Part shown: one piece after another, positions 56,247 to 64,000 of the stretch | Layout: the number at the start of each line of letters is the position of its first letter | Numbering within the stretch: the first letter of the stretch is position 1 | Source of the DNA: Candidatus Nanoarchaeia archaeon | GTDB lineage: Archaea; Nanobdellota; Nanobdellia; Woesearchaeales; JANQNE01 | Length of the DNA stretch: 64,000 bases | Direction of reading: 5' to 3' | NCBI GenBank assembly: GCA_028279725.1 | Contig: JANQNE010000002.1 | Span: 86,836 to 150,835, forward strand | Position numbers and translations under genes: made by a program | The notes under the pieces: generated by a model | Told to the model about the DNA's origin: nothing | The model's input: the letters and a program-made list of their open reading frames with translations, nothing else | The model's database searches: none

Positions 56247-57163
56247 AAGAAATCCCTCTTGCTGAAGAATATTATACCCACTGTAAGGAAGAATGCTGAC
56301 ATCAGCATAGTTATTATGAATGCATATTCTGAGTTCTGGAACGGAAGATCAATGTTCATTCCGTAGACACTAGCGATAAGCGTAGGGATCATCAGGATGA
56401 TAGTTATTGAAGTCAGGAACTTCATTGTTTTATTTAATTTATTTGATATGACTGAAGCTGAAGTATTCATGACACTGTCTAAGATGTTTGTATAGATCTT
56501 AGTCATCTCAAATGCCTGCCTTGTCTCTATGATGACATCATCTAGCAGTTCTTTATCTTCTTCAAATGTTGTAAACAGCTTATTGCTGACGAGCTTTTCA
56601 GTCAGTATACCATTTGATCTTATGGATGTATTGAAGTAAATCAGAGATTTTTCCAGCTTCATCAGCTCTATAAGCTCTTCATTTCTCATATTCTTTTCAA
56701 GGTCTTTCTGGATCAATATACTTTTTCTGTTGATCCTTTTCAGGTTATCCAGGTAGTTTCTTGAAGTGATCAGAAATAACCTTAAGACTGTCTGGACTCT
56801 TTTGTTTGTGTTTATTCTCTGTTCTTTTAATTTCTTTATAACATAACTTTTTCCATAGGATATTGTTATGAAAAAGTCTCTTAGGATAAAGATCCCTACA
56901 GGTGTTGTCAGGAATTCTAATTCATCTCCTGGATTTTCTTTAGGAGCTCTCATGACGATGAAGATAACTCCTCTTTCTTTTTCAGATCTTGGCTGTTCAT
57001 CCGGATCTTTTATGTAATCTAGAAATTCATCAGGTATCTTGGCCATCTCTTTTATCCTGGCTATATCTTCTTCATCAGGAGATGTTACATTAACCCAGCA
57101 CCCTTTCTCTACTTTTTCTATTGAATGAAGGCCATCCCTCTTAGATTTGAAGATTTCTATCAT
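56243..57163 (-). CDS. corA: CorA-type Mg2+ transporter
   Basis: C-terminal YGMN motif and two TMs. Confidence 0.94.
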   Translation of the reverse strand: MIEIFKSKRDGLHSIEKVEKGCWVNVTSPDEEDIARIKEMAKIPDEFLDYIKDPDEQPRSEKERGVIFIVMRAPKENPGDELEFLTTPVGIFILRDFFITISYGKSYVIKKLKEQRINTNKRVQTVLRLFLITSRNYLDNLKRINRKSILIQKDLEKNMRNEELIELMKLEKSLIYFNTSIRSNGILTEKLVSNKLFTTFEEDKELLDDVIIETRQAFEMTKIYTNILDSVMNTSASVISNKLNKTMKFLTSITIILMIPTLIASVYGMNIDLPFQNSEYAFIITMLMSAFFLTVGIIFFSKRDFF

Positions 57164-57214
57164 ATAAGGGGTTATTCTTCATTCATTTATAAAGGTTTTT
57201 AGAACTACTTTACC

Positions 57215-57976
57215 GTGGTTGCTTCAGAAAATCTTATAAATGATCTAGGAGCAACAGCTTTAATGGAATTAGAAAAAGGAAATATAGATGATCTTGTAGG
57301 AAGAGTATGGATACATTGTCCAGGTGTTGAGAATTATGTAATGTGTGCAGCTAAACATGATCTTACTTTGGCTGTTGAACTGAGCGGTGTGATCGGATCA
57401 GAGAAGTCATTGAGTTTTGTCAAGAGATCAGATGAGAAGAAAATCAAATTTTTTTATATTCCTTTAACTTTAGAAAAGAAAACTCCTATGTATGAATCAG
57501 GTTCAGATATATTAACTATAGGAAATTATCCTATACATATAATGGAGGACAGGATGATGGATGTTTTCTGGGAGTATTTTAATGAGTATGACAGGCAGCA
57601 GGAAGAAAAATCCACGAATAAACCACGTATGTCGCATGCGGATTCTAAGAAATTCTATGATTCTAAAATATTCTTTAATGACCATATCTTCCATTATCGG
57701 AGAGCGATAGAAGGAGGAACAGAGAAAGTGCAGAAAGAGATAGCTGAAGATATAATAAAATATGCAGAGGGGAAGATATTCTCTAATATTATAGATGATA
57801 TGGTGGCAATATCCGGAGATAATTCAGTAGAGGCTGATAAAAGATTAAAAGCAGTTGAACTTTATTCCAGCTTAGTGCATTCTTTTATGACAGATGATTT
57901 TAAGGCTGCTGCAGAATATAAGAGACAGACAGAATCATTAAAAAAAGAGATCAGGCCTTTTTCTGATACTCGCTGA
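57215..57976 (+). CDS. Hypothetical protein
   Basis: ORF, no recognised domain. Confidence 0.7.
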   Translation: MVASENLINDLGATALMELEKGNIDDLVGRVWIHCPGVENYVMCAAKHDLTLAVELSGVIGSEKSLSFVKRSDEKKIKFFYIPLTLEKKTPMYESGSDILTIGNYPIHIMEDRMMDVFWEYFNEYDRQQEEKSTNKPRMSHADSKKFYDSKIFFNDHIFHYRRAIEGGTEKVQKEIAEDIIKYAEGKIFSNIIDDMVAISGDNSVEADKRLKAVELYSSLVHSFMTDDFKAAAEYKRQTESLKKEIRPFSDTR

Positions 57977-58679
57977 TTGCTTTCATCAGGTCAGATCTTT
58001 CGAATTTTGGGAACATCTTGTTTGAGAAATAGATGAAAGCATGTGGTGAATCCCATAACAGGAAAGAACTTTGCTCAATCTTAGCTCCATTCTTTATTAT
58101 AAGATTAGGGGGGATGAAGTATGATGAATAGATGTTGTCTTTTATTGTTGATTTTTTTATGCTGTCTGGGTCTAGCTTTTTTGCGGCAACCTGCTTTGCT
58201 ATAAGCTTGCATGCATCTACGATCTCTTCCTGCCCGTTATAGTTTACGCATAAGTTGAGGAAAAAGCTATCATAGTCTTTTGTCTCTTCTATCACAGCTT
58301 TTATATGGTCTACAGCTCTGCCAGGAAGATTGTACCATTTTCCTAGGATTGTAACTTTTATCTTATTTTTATTGATCAATTCTCCAAATGAGATTTTATC
58401 AAGGAACTGTACAAAAGCATCCAATAACACAGAGAACTGATGTGATTTTTTTGATGTTTCAGGCAGTATAAAGAACGTGAAGATCGGGATATTTAGCTTA
58501 ACCTGCTGTTTTATGAGCTCTTCTATAAGAGAGAAACTTCTCTTGAAAGCATCCAATAAAGGAATATTTTCTTTTTCAGCCCATTTTGTTATGCCGCCTA
58601 TGTTTATAGCAATATGTTTTGGAATCTTTGCATAGTTAAGAGCAGCATCTTCTTCTTTTTTCTTGAAAATGTTTAACAT
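57951..58679 (-). CDS. Cis-prenyltransferase (UPPS)-like protein with altered active-site motifs
   Basis: IPKHIAINIGGITKWAEKENIP aligns with PxHVAxIMDGNGRWA; NLCVNYNGQEEIVDACKLIA conserved. Confidence 0.82.
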   Translation of the reverse strand: MLNIFKKKEEDAALNYAKIPKHIAINIGGITKWAEKENIPLLDAFKRSFSLIEELIKQQVKLNIPIFTFFILPETSKKSHQFSVLLDAFVQFLDKISFGELINKNKIKVTILGKWYNLPGRAVDHIKAVIEETKDYDSFFLNLCVNYNGQEEIVDACKLIAKQVAAKKLDPDSIKKSTIKDNIYSSYFIPPNLIIKNGAKIEQSSFLLWDSPHAFIYFSNKMFPKFERSDLMKAISEYQKKA

Positions 58680-58810
58680 AACAACCCCCTATTCAATCAT
58701 GACAAGAAAATGATGGGTATCATTTTCAGTTTAGTAACAAACCATCTAACACCCCTTTTGTTTGTTACTAAATAACAGCAATCTTTATAAACTTTATTGT
58801 GATAATATGC

Positions 58811-58957
58811 ATAGTGCGCTTCGTATGATGTTTTAATTGAATGAGAAGCAGATTCACTCAGAATTCCTTTGGAATTCTGGTGTCCCAGAAACTGTTAAGC
58901 AGTTTCTTAGGATAATATAAGATAGATGGTATTTTAGAGGACTACGCTTGACACTAT
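58811..58957. ncRNA. Candidate structured element, copy 2
   Basis: ATAGTGCGCTTCGTA...ACTACGCTTGACACTAT, with internal perfect hairpins. Confidence 0.5.
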
Positions 58958-58971
58958 GCATGTGATGAAAA

Positions 58972-59820
58972 ATGATATATTTGATTCTACTGATAATAGC
59001 ACTTATTGCTTTGATTATAGGAAGCTATACTGATCTTAAGACAAGAGAAGTTCCTGACTGGATCAACTACTCTCTGATATTTTTAGGGATTGGATTAAGG
59101 TTATTGCATTCAGTGTTAACGAATGAATGGATGTTCTTGTTAGAAGGAATTGTTGGGTTGGGAGCATTTTTCCTTTTGGCTATGTTTATGTTCTATGCAG
59201 GGCAATGGGGAGGAGGAGACAGCAAGATGCTCATGGGAATCGGAGCTTTAGTTGGATTAGGGATTGATTTTAATCATATGCCTATGTTAGTCATATTCCT
59301 GGTAAATCTGCTTTTGATGGGAGCAGTGTATGGGCTGATATGGAGTTTTGTATTGGCTATAGTTAACTGGAAGAAATTCTATAAGAATTTCAAGAAGATA
59401 AATGCAGATGCTAAATTTGTGAGGAGAACTGTTATGGTATTGACTATTATCATATTGATTCTTGCGATATTTGTAAAAGGAATTCCTCTGAAAGTCAGTT
59501 TTTTAGGTTTAGCTTTAGTGACTTTGCTTTCTTATTATCTTTGGATAATAGCAAGAGCAGTAGAGAAAAGCTGCATGTACAGATTGGTTAATCCCCATAA
59601 GCTTACTGAAGGAGACTGGATAGCAAAAGAGATAAAGGTTAAAGGGAAGCTGATATGCGGACCAAAGGATCTTGGCATTGAGAAGAAACAGATAAAGCAA
59701 TTGATAAAAGCAAAAGTGAAGAAAGTTTTGGTGAAGGATGGAATTCCTTTTGTCCCTAGCTTTTTGATAGCGTTTATATTGACTCTATTATTGGGGAATT
59801 GGATGAAGTTTTTGTTTTAA
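58972..59820 (+). CDS. Prepilin peptidase (A24 family)
   Basis: YTDLKTREVPDWINY and GGGDSKMLMG catalytic Asp motifs; multi-TM. Confidence 0.9.
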   Translation: MIYLILLIIALIALIIGSYTDLKTREVPDWINYSLIFLGIGLRLLHSVLTNEWMFLLEGIVGLGAFFLLAMFMFYAGQWGGGDSKMLMGIGALVGLGIDFNHMPMLVIFLVNLLLMGAVYGLIWSFVLAIVNWKKFYKNFKKINADAKFVRRTVMVLTIIILILAIFVKGIPLKVSFLGLALVTLLSYYLWIIARAVEKSCMYRLVNPHKLTEGDWIAKEIKVKGKLICGPKDLGIEKKQIKQLIKAKVKKVLVKDGIPFVPSFLIAFILTLLLGNWMKFLF

Positions 59821-60503
59821 GGAGCTTTTTGATATGATGCTTCCATCTTTTCTATCTCTTGGCGTATACTTTCTTTCAGAAGATCATGGTCTTTTTTTCT
59901 GAAGAATCTGCTTACTACTTTTTCTCCGGGTATGACTTCCTGATCTCCCATATAATTTGGAGGGGTAAACTTTTCAGGATTAGGGTGTACAGTCATCAGC
60001 ATTATCCTGCTGTTGTAGTTTCCTTCAGTAAGAAAAGTTACGAGATCATATCCTGTTCCGCCTGGCATGTTTATATCACTCAGGACAAAAGCATATTGCC
60101 TGTTCTCTATCTTTCCCTGTTTAAGTATATCTTTGGCTTCTGGAACGCATGAAGCTGTCTGGATATTCTCTTCTTTAAATCCTAACATCTCAAACAAGTC
60201 AGCACACATAACTCTGATCGTATTTTCATCATCAACTATCAGGACATGCTTGTCCTTGCTTCCTGGATCATAGTTGCATCTGTGCTCTAAAAGTTCTTCT
60301 TCTCTCTGAGTTGAGTATTGCTGCCTTTCTCCGCATCTTATCGTCGGTTTAGAACAAGTATAATCTGAAGCATATGGACAGCCTATTCCAGCTCTTTTAA
60401 GCTCTCTGATATTTTTCTCTTTCCAGATCCTTTCTTCAAGCTCTCTTTGAAGACCTTCAGCTAATTCTTCAGGACTTCTTACTTTTCTTCCGATCAACAG
60501 CAT
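59817..60503 (-). CDS. Receiver-domain protein with Cys-rich N-terminus
   Basis: KHVLIVDDENTIRVM...FVLSDINMPGGTGYDLV REC core; upstream GCPYASDYTCSKPTIRC. Confidence 0.85.
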   Translation of the reverse strand: MLLIGRKVRSPEELAEGLQRELEERIWKEKNIRELKRAGIGCPYASDYTCSKPTIRCGERQQYSTQREEELLEHRCNYDPGSKDKHVLIVDDENTIRVMCADLFEMLGFKEENIQTASCVPEAKDILKQGKIENRQYAFVLSDINMPGGTGYDLVTFLTEGNYNSRIMLMTVHPNPEKFTPPNYMGDQEVIPGEKVVSRFFRKKDHDLLKESIRQEIEKMEASYQKAP

Positions 60504-60509
60504 ATCTCA

Positions 60510-61040
60510 CTAAGGAATCCTTCTCAAAGACTTGAGAAGATAGTTATCCTCCCCTTCTTTTTCCTTCAATGTCTCTGTATTATCGTCTTCCTTTATAATT
60601 TCTTTCTTTTTTTCACCGCCAACTGCTATAGTGTCTGTCTCCTGCTTAAGTGTCAGTTCGACAGTTGACATCTCTTCTTCTGACAGCTGTTTTGGCTGCC
60701 ATTGGAAATTAAGACCATCATTTTCTCTTCTTGGTATAATTTCTATAGTAAAATGAGGATGCATCTGGCCAGCACCAGACCCATTTTGAATGATTATGTT
60801 AGTTCCGCCACCACCTAATGATTCGAAGGCAGCAGTTGATAGTTTATTTGCAATGTTGAATATGTGAGCGATCTCTGTGTCAGGAACCTGTTCTAAAATA
60901 GTGTAATGTTTTTTTGTTGCGAGTATGATATGACCGAATGTGCATGGTTTTTCTTTAAGATAAGCCATCACTTTATCATCTTCAAAGATCTTCCTGATGT
61001 TTCCATTTCCCTGTCCGATCTCACATATTACACATGTCAT
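60510..61040 (-). CDS. HIT-domain protein with degenerate triad (HFTIE)
   Basis: CVICEIGQGNGNIRKIFEDDKVMAYLKEKPCTFGHIILATKKH...HPHFTIEIIPR. Confidence 0.85.
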   Translation of the reverse strand: MTCVICEIGQGNGNIRKIFEDDKVMAYLKEKPCTFGHIILATKKHYTILEQVPDTEIAHIFNIANKLSTAAFESLGGGGTNIIIQNGSGAGQMHPHFTIEIIPRRENDGLNFQWQPKQLSEEEMSTVELTLKQETDTIAVGGEKKKEIIKEDDNTETLKEKEGEDNYLLKSLRRIP

Positions 61041-61828
61041 ACTAATAGCCTTGCTATATCATCAAGATTTGGGTCTTTTTCTTCTTTCTCTTCATCCTCA
61101 TCTTCACTATCTTCTTGTTCTTCGTCATCTTCTTCCTCTTGATCTTCTTCGTCATCCTCTTCTGCTTCCTCAGCTGGCTGTTCTTTTTCTTCAGGCTGAG
61201 ATTCTTCGACTTTTGATTCTTCTTTAGGTGGTTCTGGTTCAGCTGATTTCTCTTCTTTTGCAACTTCTTTTAGATCTTCAATATGCTCTTCTGGCTCTTT
61301 AACTTCTTGTTGTATTCCAAAGACCTGATTAATCTTTTCAACAAGCCTTTTGTGGACTTCAACCATGTCATTTTCATTTACCTGTCTTTGAGGGATATTG
61401 AGAACATCTAAGCCGTCTCCTTCTTTTCTTGGGATAACATGTAGCATGAAGTGCTGAGCTTTCTGGCCAGCAGCTATTCCATTTGCTACAAATATTGTTG
61501 TTCCTGTAACTTTCAGTGTTTTCAGCATGATATTAGAAAGTGATTTTGCGATCATGAACATGTGGCCAATGACATCTTCAGGCATCTGAGGCATTATCGA
61601 ATAATGCTCTTTTGGCAATAGTAGTATGTGGCCTGGGTTGGATGGATTGATATCAAGAACAGCTAAACACTTAGGATCTTCGTAAATCTTCTTAGATTGG
61701 ACTTTTCCAGAAATAATCTGACAGAATATGCAGTTTTTCTTCTGAAACTCAGCTAACTCTTCTGGAGACATGTTTTTGAGCTTTTCCTGCATCGCTGCCT
61801 GCTCAGGAGATAGATTAGCTGTTTCCAT
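61037..61828 (-). CDS. HIT-domain protein with degenerate triad (HFMLH) and acidic tail
   Basis: FCQIISGKVQSKKIYEDPKCLAVLDINPSNPGHILLLPKEH...QHFMLHVIPR; poly-acidic C-terminus. Confidence 0.87.
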   Translation of the reverse strand: METANLSPEQAAMQEKLKNMSPEELAEFQKKNCIFCQIISGKVQSKKIYEDPKCLAVLDINPSNPGHILLLPKEHYSIMPQMPEDVIGHMFMIAKSLSNIMLKTLKVTGTTIFVANGIAAGQKAQHFMLHVIPRKEGDGLDVLNIPQRQVNENDMVEVHKRLVEKINQVFGIQQEVKEPEEHIEDLKEVAKEEKSAEPEPPKEESKVEESQPEEKEQPAEEAEEDDEEDQEEEDDEEQEDSEDEDEEKEEKDPNLDDIARLLV

Positions 61829-61977
61829 AACTAAGAACTTGCTTGTTTATTATTTAAATCTTATTGTTTTCAGGGGTTTCAGCTCTTATTTACTAACATT
61901 TATACAACAAAAATCAGAGATTTTTGAGTATAAACCTTGCTAAATGGCAAGGTTTATATATTATAATTATTATAATT

Positions 61978-62167
61978 CTTATAAACATTACAATTTTTGT
62001 AAATTTTGTAAATATTATAATAAAAAGGGAGTGGTGGCAGATAAGACCTGATCAGTCTTTTCTGTGAAAGAATCAATGAGGGGTCTAGATAAAAGAGGAG
62101 CTAGTTCTATGTATTATACCTATCTAGAGGTCTCTATGTTCAACTACTTCTACACGAGGTGAAAAAA
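61978..62167 (+). promoter_or_regulatory. Promoter (TTTATATA) and structured leader of RHH trio
   Basis: TATA-like box ~61988; inverted repeats AAGAC/GTCTT and TCTAGATA/TATCTAGA before first ATG. Confidence 0.5.
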
Positions 62168-62314
62168 ATGCAGAAGAAAAAGGCTTTTCCAGTGAGTCTG
62201 GAAGAGGAAATGATAGAGTGGGTTATGTCCCAGGTAGACAATGAGCGCTACAGAAACAGAAGCCATGTGGTAGAGCAGGCAATATTGGAATTTAAGAGGA
62301 GGTGGAAGGAATGA
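62168..62314 (+). CDS. RHH (CopG-like) protein 1, 48 aa
   Basis: MQKKKAFPVSLEEEMIEWVMSQVDNERYRNRSHVVEQAILEFKRRWKE; below ORF-track cutoff. Confidence 0.75.
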   Translation: MQKKKAFPVSLEEEMIEWVMSQVDNERYRNRSHVVEQAILEFKRRWKE

Positions 62315-62472
62315 AAAAACCAATGCCAGTAAGCATAGACAATGATATGGCTGATTGGATCAACTCAATAGTTGACAATGAGAAGTACAGGAACAAGAGC
62401 CATGTTGTGGAGAGAGCAATAATGGAATTTCAAAGGAAGGTGATGCAAAATGAAAATAGCGTTTCCAGTTAG
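62311..62472 (+). CDS. RHH (CopG-like) protein 2, 53 aa
   Basis: MKKPMPVSIDNDMADWINSIVDNEKYRNKSHVVERAIMEFQRKVMQNENSVSS; ATGA overlap. Confidence 0.72.
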   Translation: MKKPMPVSIDNDMADWINSIVDNEKYRNKSHVVERAIMEFQRKVMQNENSVSS

Positions 62473-62623
62473 TCTGGAAGAGAAGATGGTGGAATGGATA
62501 AAAGGGCAAGTAGATGCAGGAACGTTTAGGAACAGAAGCCATCTTGTTGAACAGGCTCTGAATGATTTCAAAGAGAAGATCGAGAAAAATGTCACGCTGA
62601 AGGACTTCATAAAGAAAGAATAA
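62450..62623 (+). CDS. RHH (CopG-like) protein 3, 57 aa
   Basis: MKIAFPVSLEEKMVEWIKGQVDAGTFRNRSHLVEQALNDFKEKIEKNVTLKDFIKKE. Confidence 0.75.
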   Translation: MKIAFPVSLEEKMVEWIKGQVDAGTFRNRSHLVEQALNDFKEKIEKNVTLKDFIKKE

Positions 62624-62629
62624 GCAGAG

Positions 62630-64000
62630 ATGACTTATAAAAAGAGGTCTGAAAGTCTTGTATTTATATTAGCAATCATGATTCTAGTAGTTGCTAATAT
62701 GGTCTATTTCTCAAATTATGACCTGACTGGGTTTACGATAGTAGAGAAAGAAAGCATTACAGTCAGCTATAACTTCTCTTCAGATGTTGATGAGCTTAAG
62801 AATATCTCGATATTGTATGGATCAGCTTTGTTGGAGCTAAATACTACAAGAGGAGAGATAATCTTAGAGAACAGAGTATTTAATGAATCGATGAATATTG
62901 TTGTAGGAAAGATCCCTGAAGATATTGAAGTGTTATATTCAAGGGATGATGGGGGAAGCTACAGCGATAGTGTTGACAATTTTACTCAGCTAAAGACAAA
63001 AGTGATTTTAGGAAGGAGCAGAAGCTTGCTGTTCCTGAACAGCATCGAGATAGAGCTAGAGAATGCAAAGAAACTAGAGAAAGTTACAAAAAAGAAAAAA
63101 GAAAAGCCAATAGGGATAACAGCATGGGAGAAAGAGAACATCAAGATAGAGATCAAAGAGAAGATAATGAATGAAAAGATAAAGATCAAAGAAGTTGACA
63201 GGAAAGGAAGCAGGTATGAGCTTGACATCGAGCTTAACAGCACAAAGAAAGGAAGTGTAAAGATAAGGGGATTAGCAGATTACAATGATGTGCAGCAGAT
63301 ACAGACAGGAAAGATACAGGAGAAGAAGATAAAGAGAGGAAGGATTACGACAGAAGTTTTTGCAGTTAATTCTGTTGAGATTGAGAATGCGACGATCACA
63401 TTACCAAAAGAAGAAGATGTAACAGTTATTTTAAGGTGTGATAACTGGGATTTTAATAACTTTAGCTGTTCAAATTGGGAGAGAACAAATATTGGATTTG
63501 ATCAGAATGAAAGTTTTGTGTGGTTTACAGTTGATCATTTCTCAGCTTATGTTGGAGGATTACAGGCAAACCTTACAATATGGGATGAAACTGATTCTGT
63601 AACTAAGTTTAAGGATGGACAGGTTAAGTTCTTTGCGAATTACACTAATTCCAGCGGAAGTTCATTGGATGGGGCGAATTACAGCTGTGAGATCTCATTT
63701 AATGAGAGTGGTGTATTTGAGAATGCAACAAATATGACCTTTAATGGAACTAATTTACTCTATGAACATAATAGAAGTTTTGGAAGTTGGGGACAGTATT
63801 GGTTTAATGTGAGCTGTTATGGAGATGAGAATCTAAGCTTGGTTGATGATATTTGGGTTAATAGTACAGCACCAAATCTTTTGACAGCTTTGCCAAATAT
63901 TACATGGCCAGAAGATATTGTGAACAATTCCTTGAACCTTTCTGAACATTTTTCAGATGATGATGGTGAAGATCTTAACTGGACGTCAACTCAACCTTTG
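62630..64000 (+). CDS. Large Asn/Ser/Thr-rich surface protein, truncated by window end
   Basis: MTYKKRSESLVFILAIMILVVANMVYFSNYDLTG...; N-terminal TM, many NxS/T sites, open to window end. Confidence 0.8.
   Translation, partial: MTYKKRSESLVFILAIMILVVANMVYFSNYDLTGFTIVEKESITVSYNFSSDVDELKNISILYGSALLELNTTRGEIILENRVFNESMNIVVGKIPEDIEVLYSRDDGGSYSDSVDNFTQLKTKVILGRSRSLLFLNSIEIELENAKKLEKVTKKKKEKPIGITAWEKENIKIEIKEKIMNEKIKIKEVDRKGSRYELDIELNSTKKGSVKIRGLADYNDVQQIQTGKIQEKKIKRGRITTEVFAVNSVEIENATITLPKEEDVTVILRCDNWDFNNFSCSNWERTNIGFDQNESFVWFTVDHFSAYVGGLQANLTIWDETDSVTKFKDGQVKFFANYTNSSGSSLDGANYSCEISFNESGVFENATNMTFNGTNLLYEHNRSFGSWGQYWFNVSCYGDENLSLVDDIWVNSTAPNLLTALPNITWPEDIVNNSLNLSEHFSDDDGEDLNWTSTQPL

Noticed and set aside
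61054-61263. Lys-rich ORF in the alternative frame of the acidic HIT tail
   Set aside because: Frame-shifted reading of GAA/GAT-rich DNA encoding the acidic tail.
1-64000. CRISPR arrays
   Set aside because: No regularly spaced repeat-spacer pattern; the recurrent hairpins in 1-21 kb are terminators and the GTTGTA palindromes are too few and unevenly spaced.
1-64000. Transposase or integrase genes explaining the part A/B junction
   Set aside because: None recognised in any frame inspected; so island integration remains unproven.

Overview
The 64 kb window has two parts that look unlike each other. (A) About 1-21.0 kb is a one-direction (minus-strand) array of roughly 45 mostly short genes. 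Nearly all encode predicted membrane or secreted proteins. They have strong bacterial-style Shine-Dalgarno sites (AAAGGAGGT) and a recurrent family of GC-rich hairpin + T-tract terminators. Recognisable members are two SPFH/stomatin-like proteins, a LysM-like secreted protein cut by the window edge, a DUF1294 protein and a possible OmpA-like protein; most of the rest are unidentified. (B) About 21.6-64 kb is clearly archaeal, with DPANN/Woesearchaeota-like character by inference. It carries EF-1A, EF-2, uS10, L7Ae, S28e, L24e, NDK, archaeal-type GluRS, an HMf-like histone, intron-containing tRNAs, CorA, ThrC, UPF0182 and a prepilin peptidase. The ~21 kb junction is either horizontal acquisition or a chimeric contig. 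Main second-look items: the array itself; a two-copy structured intergenic element (ATAGTGCGCTTCGTA...CGCTTGRCACTAT) in a hairpin-rich intergenic region; a tRNA gene with a ~100-nt structured insertion abutting a LAGLIDADG gene; four GTTGTA-N3-TACAAC operators upstream of a HEPN-MNT pair; three overlapping small RHH genes behind a structured leader; a cis-prenyltransferase and two HIT proteins with altered catalytic motifs; tandem NDKs; a short second histone; and a three-gene cassette of unknown function. All annotations come from reading the sequence; no database search was run.
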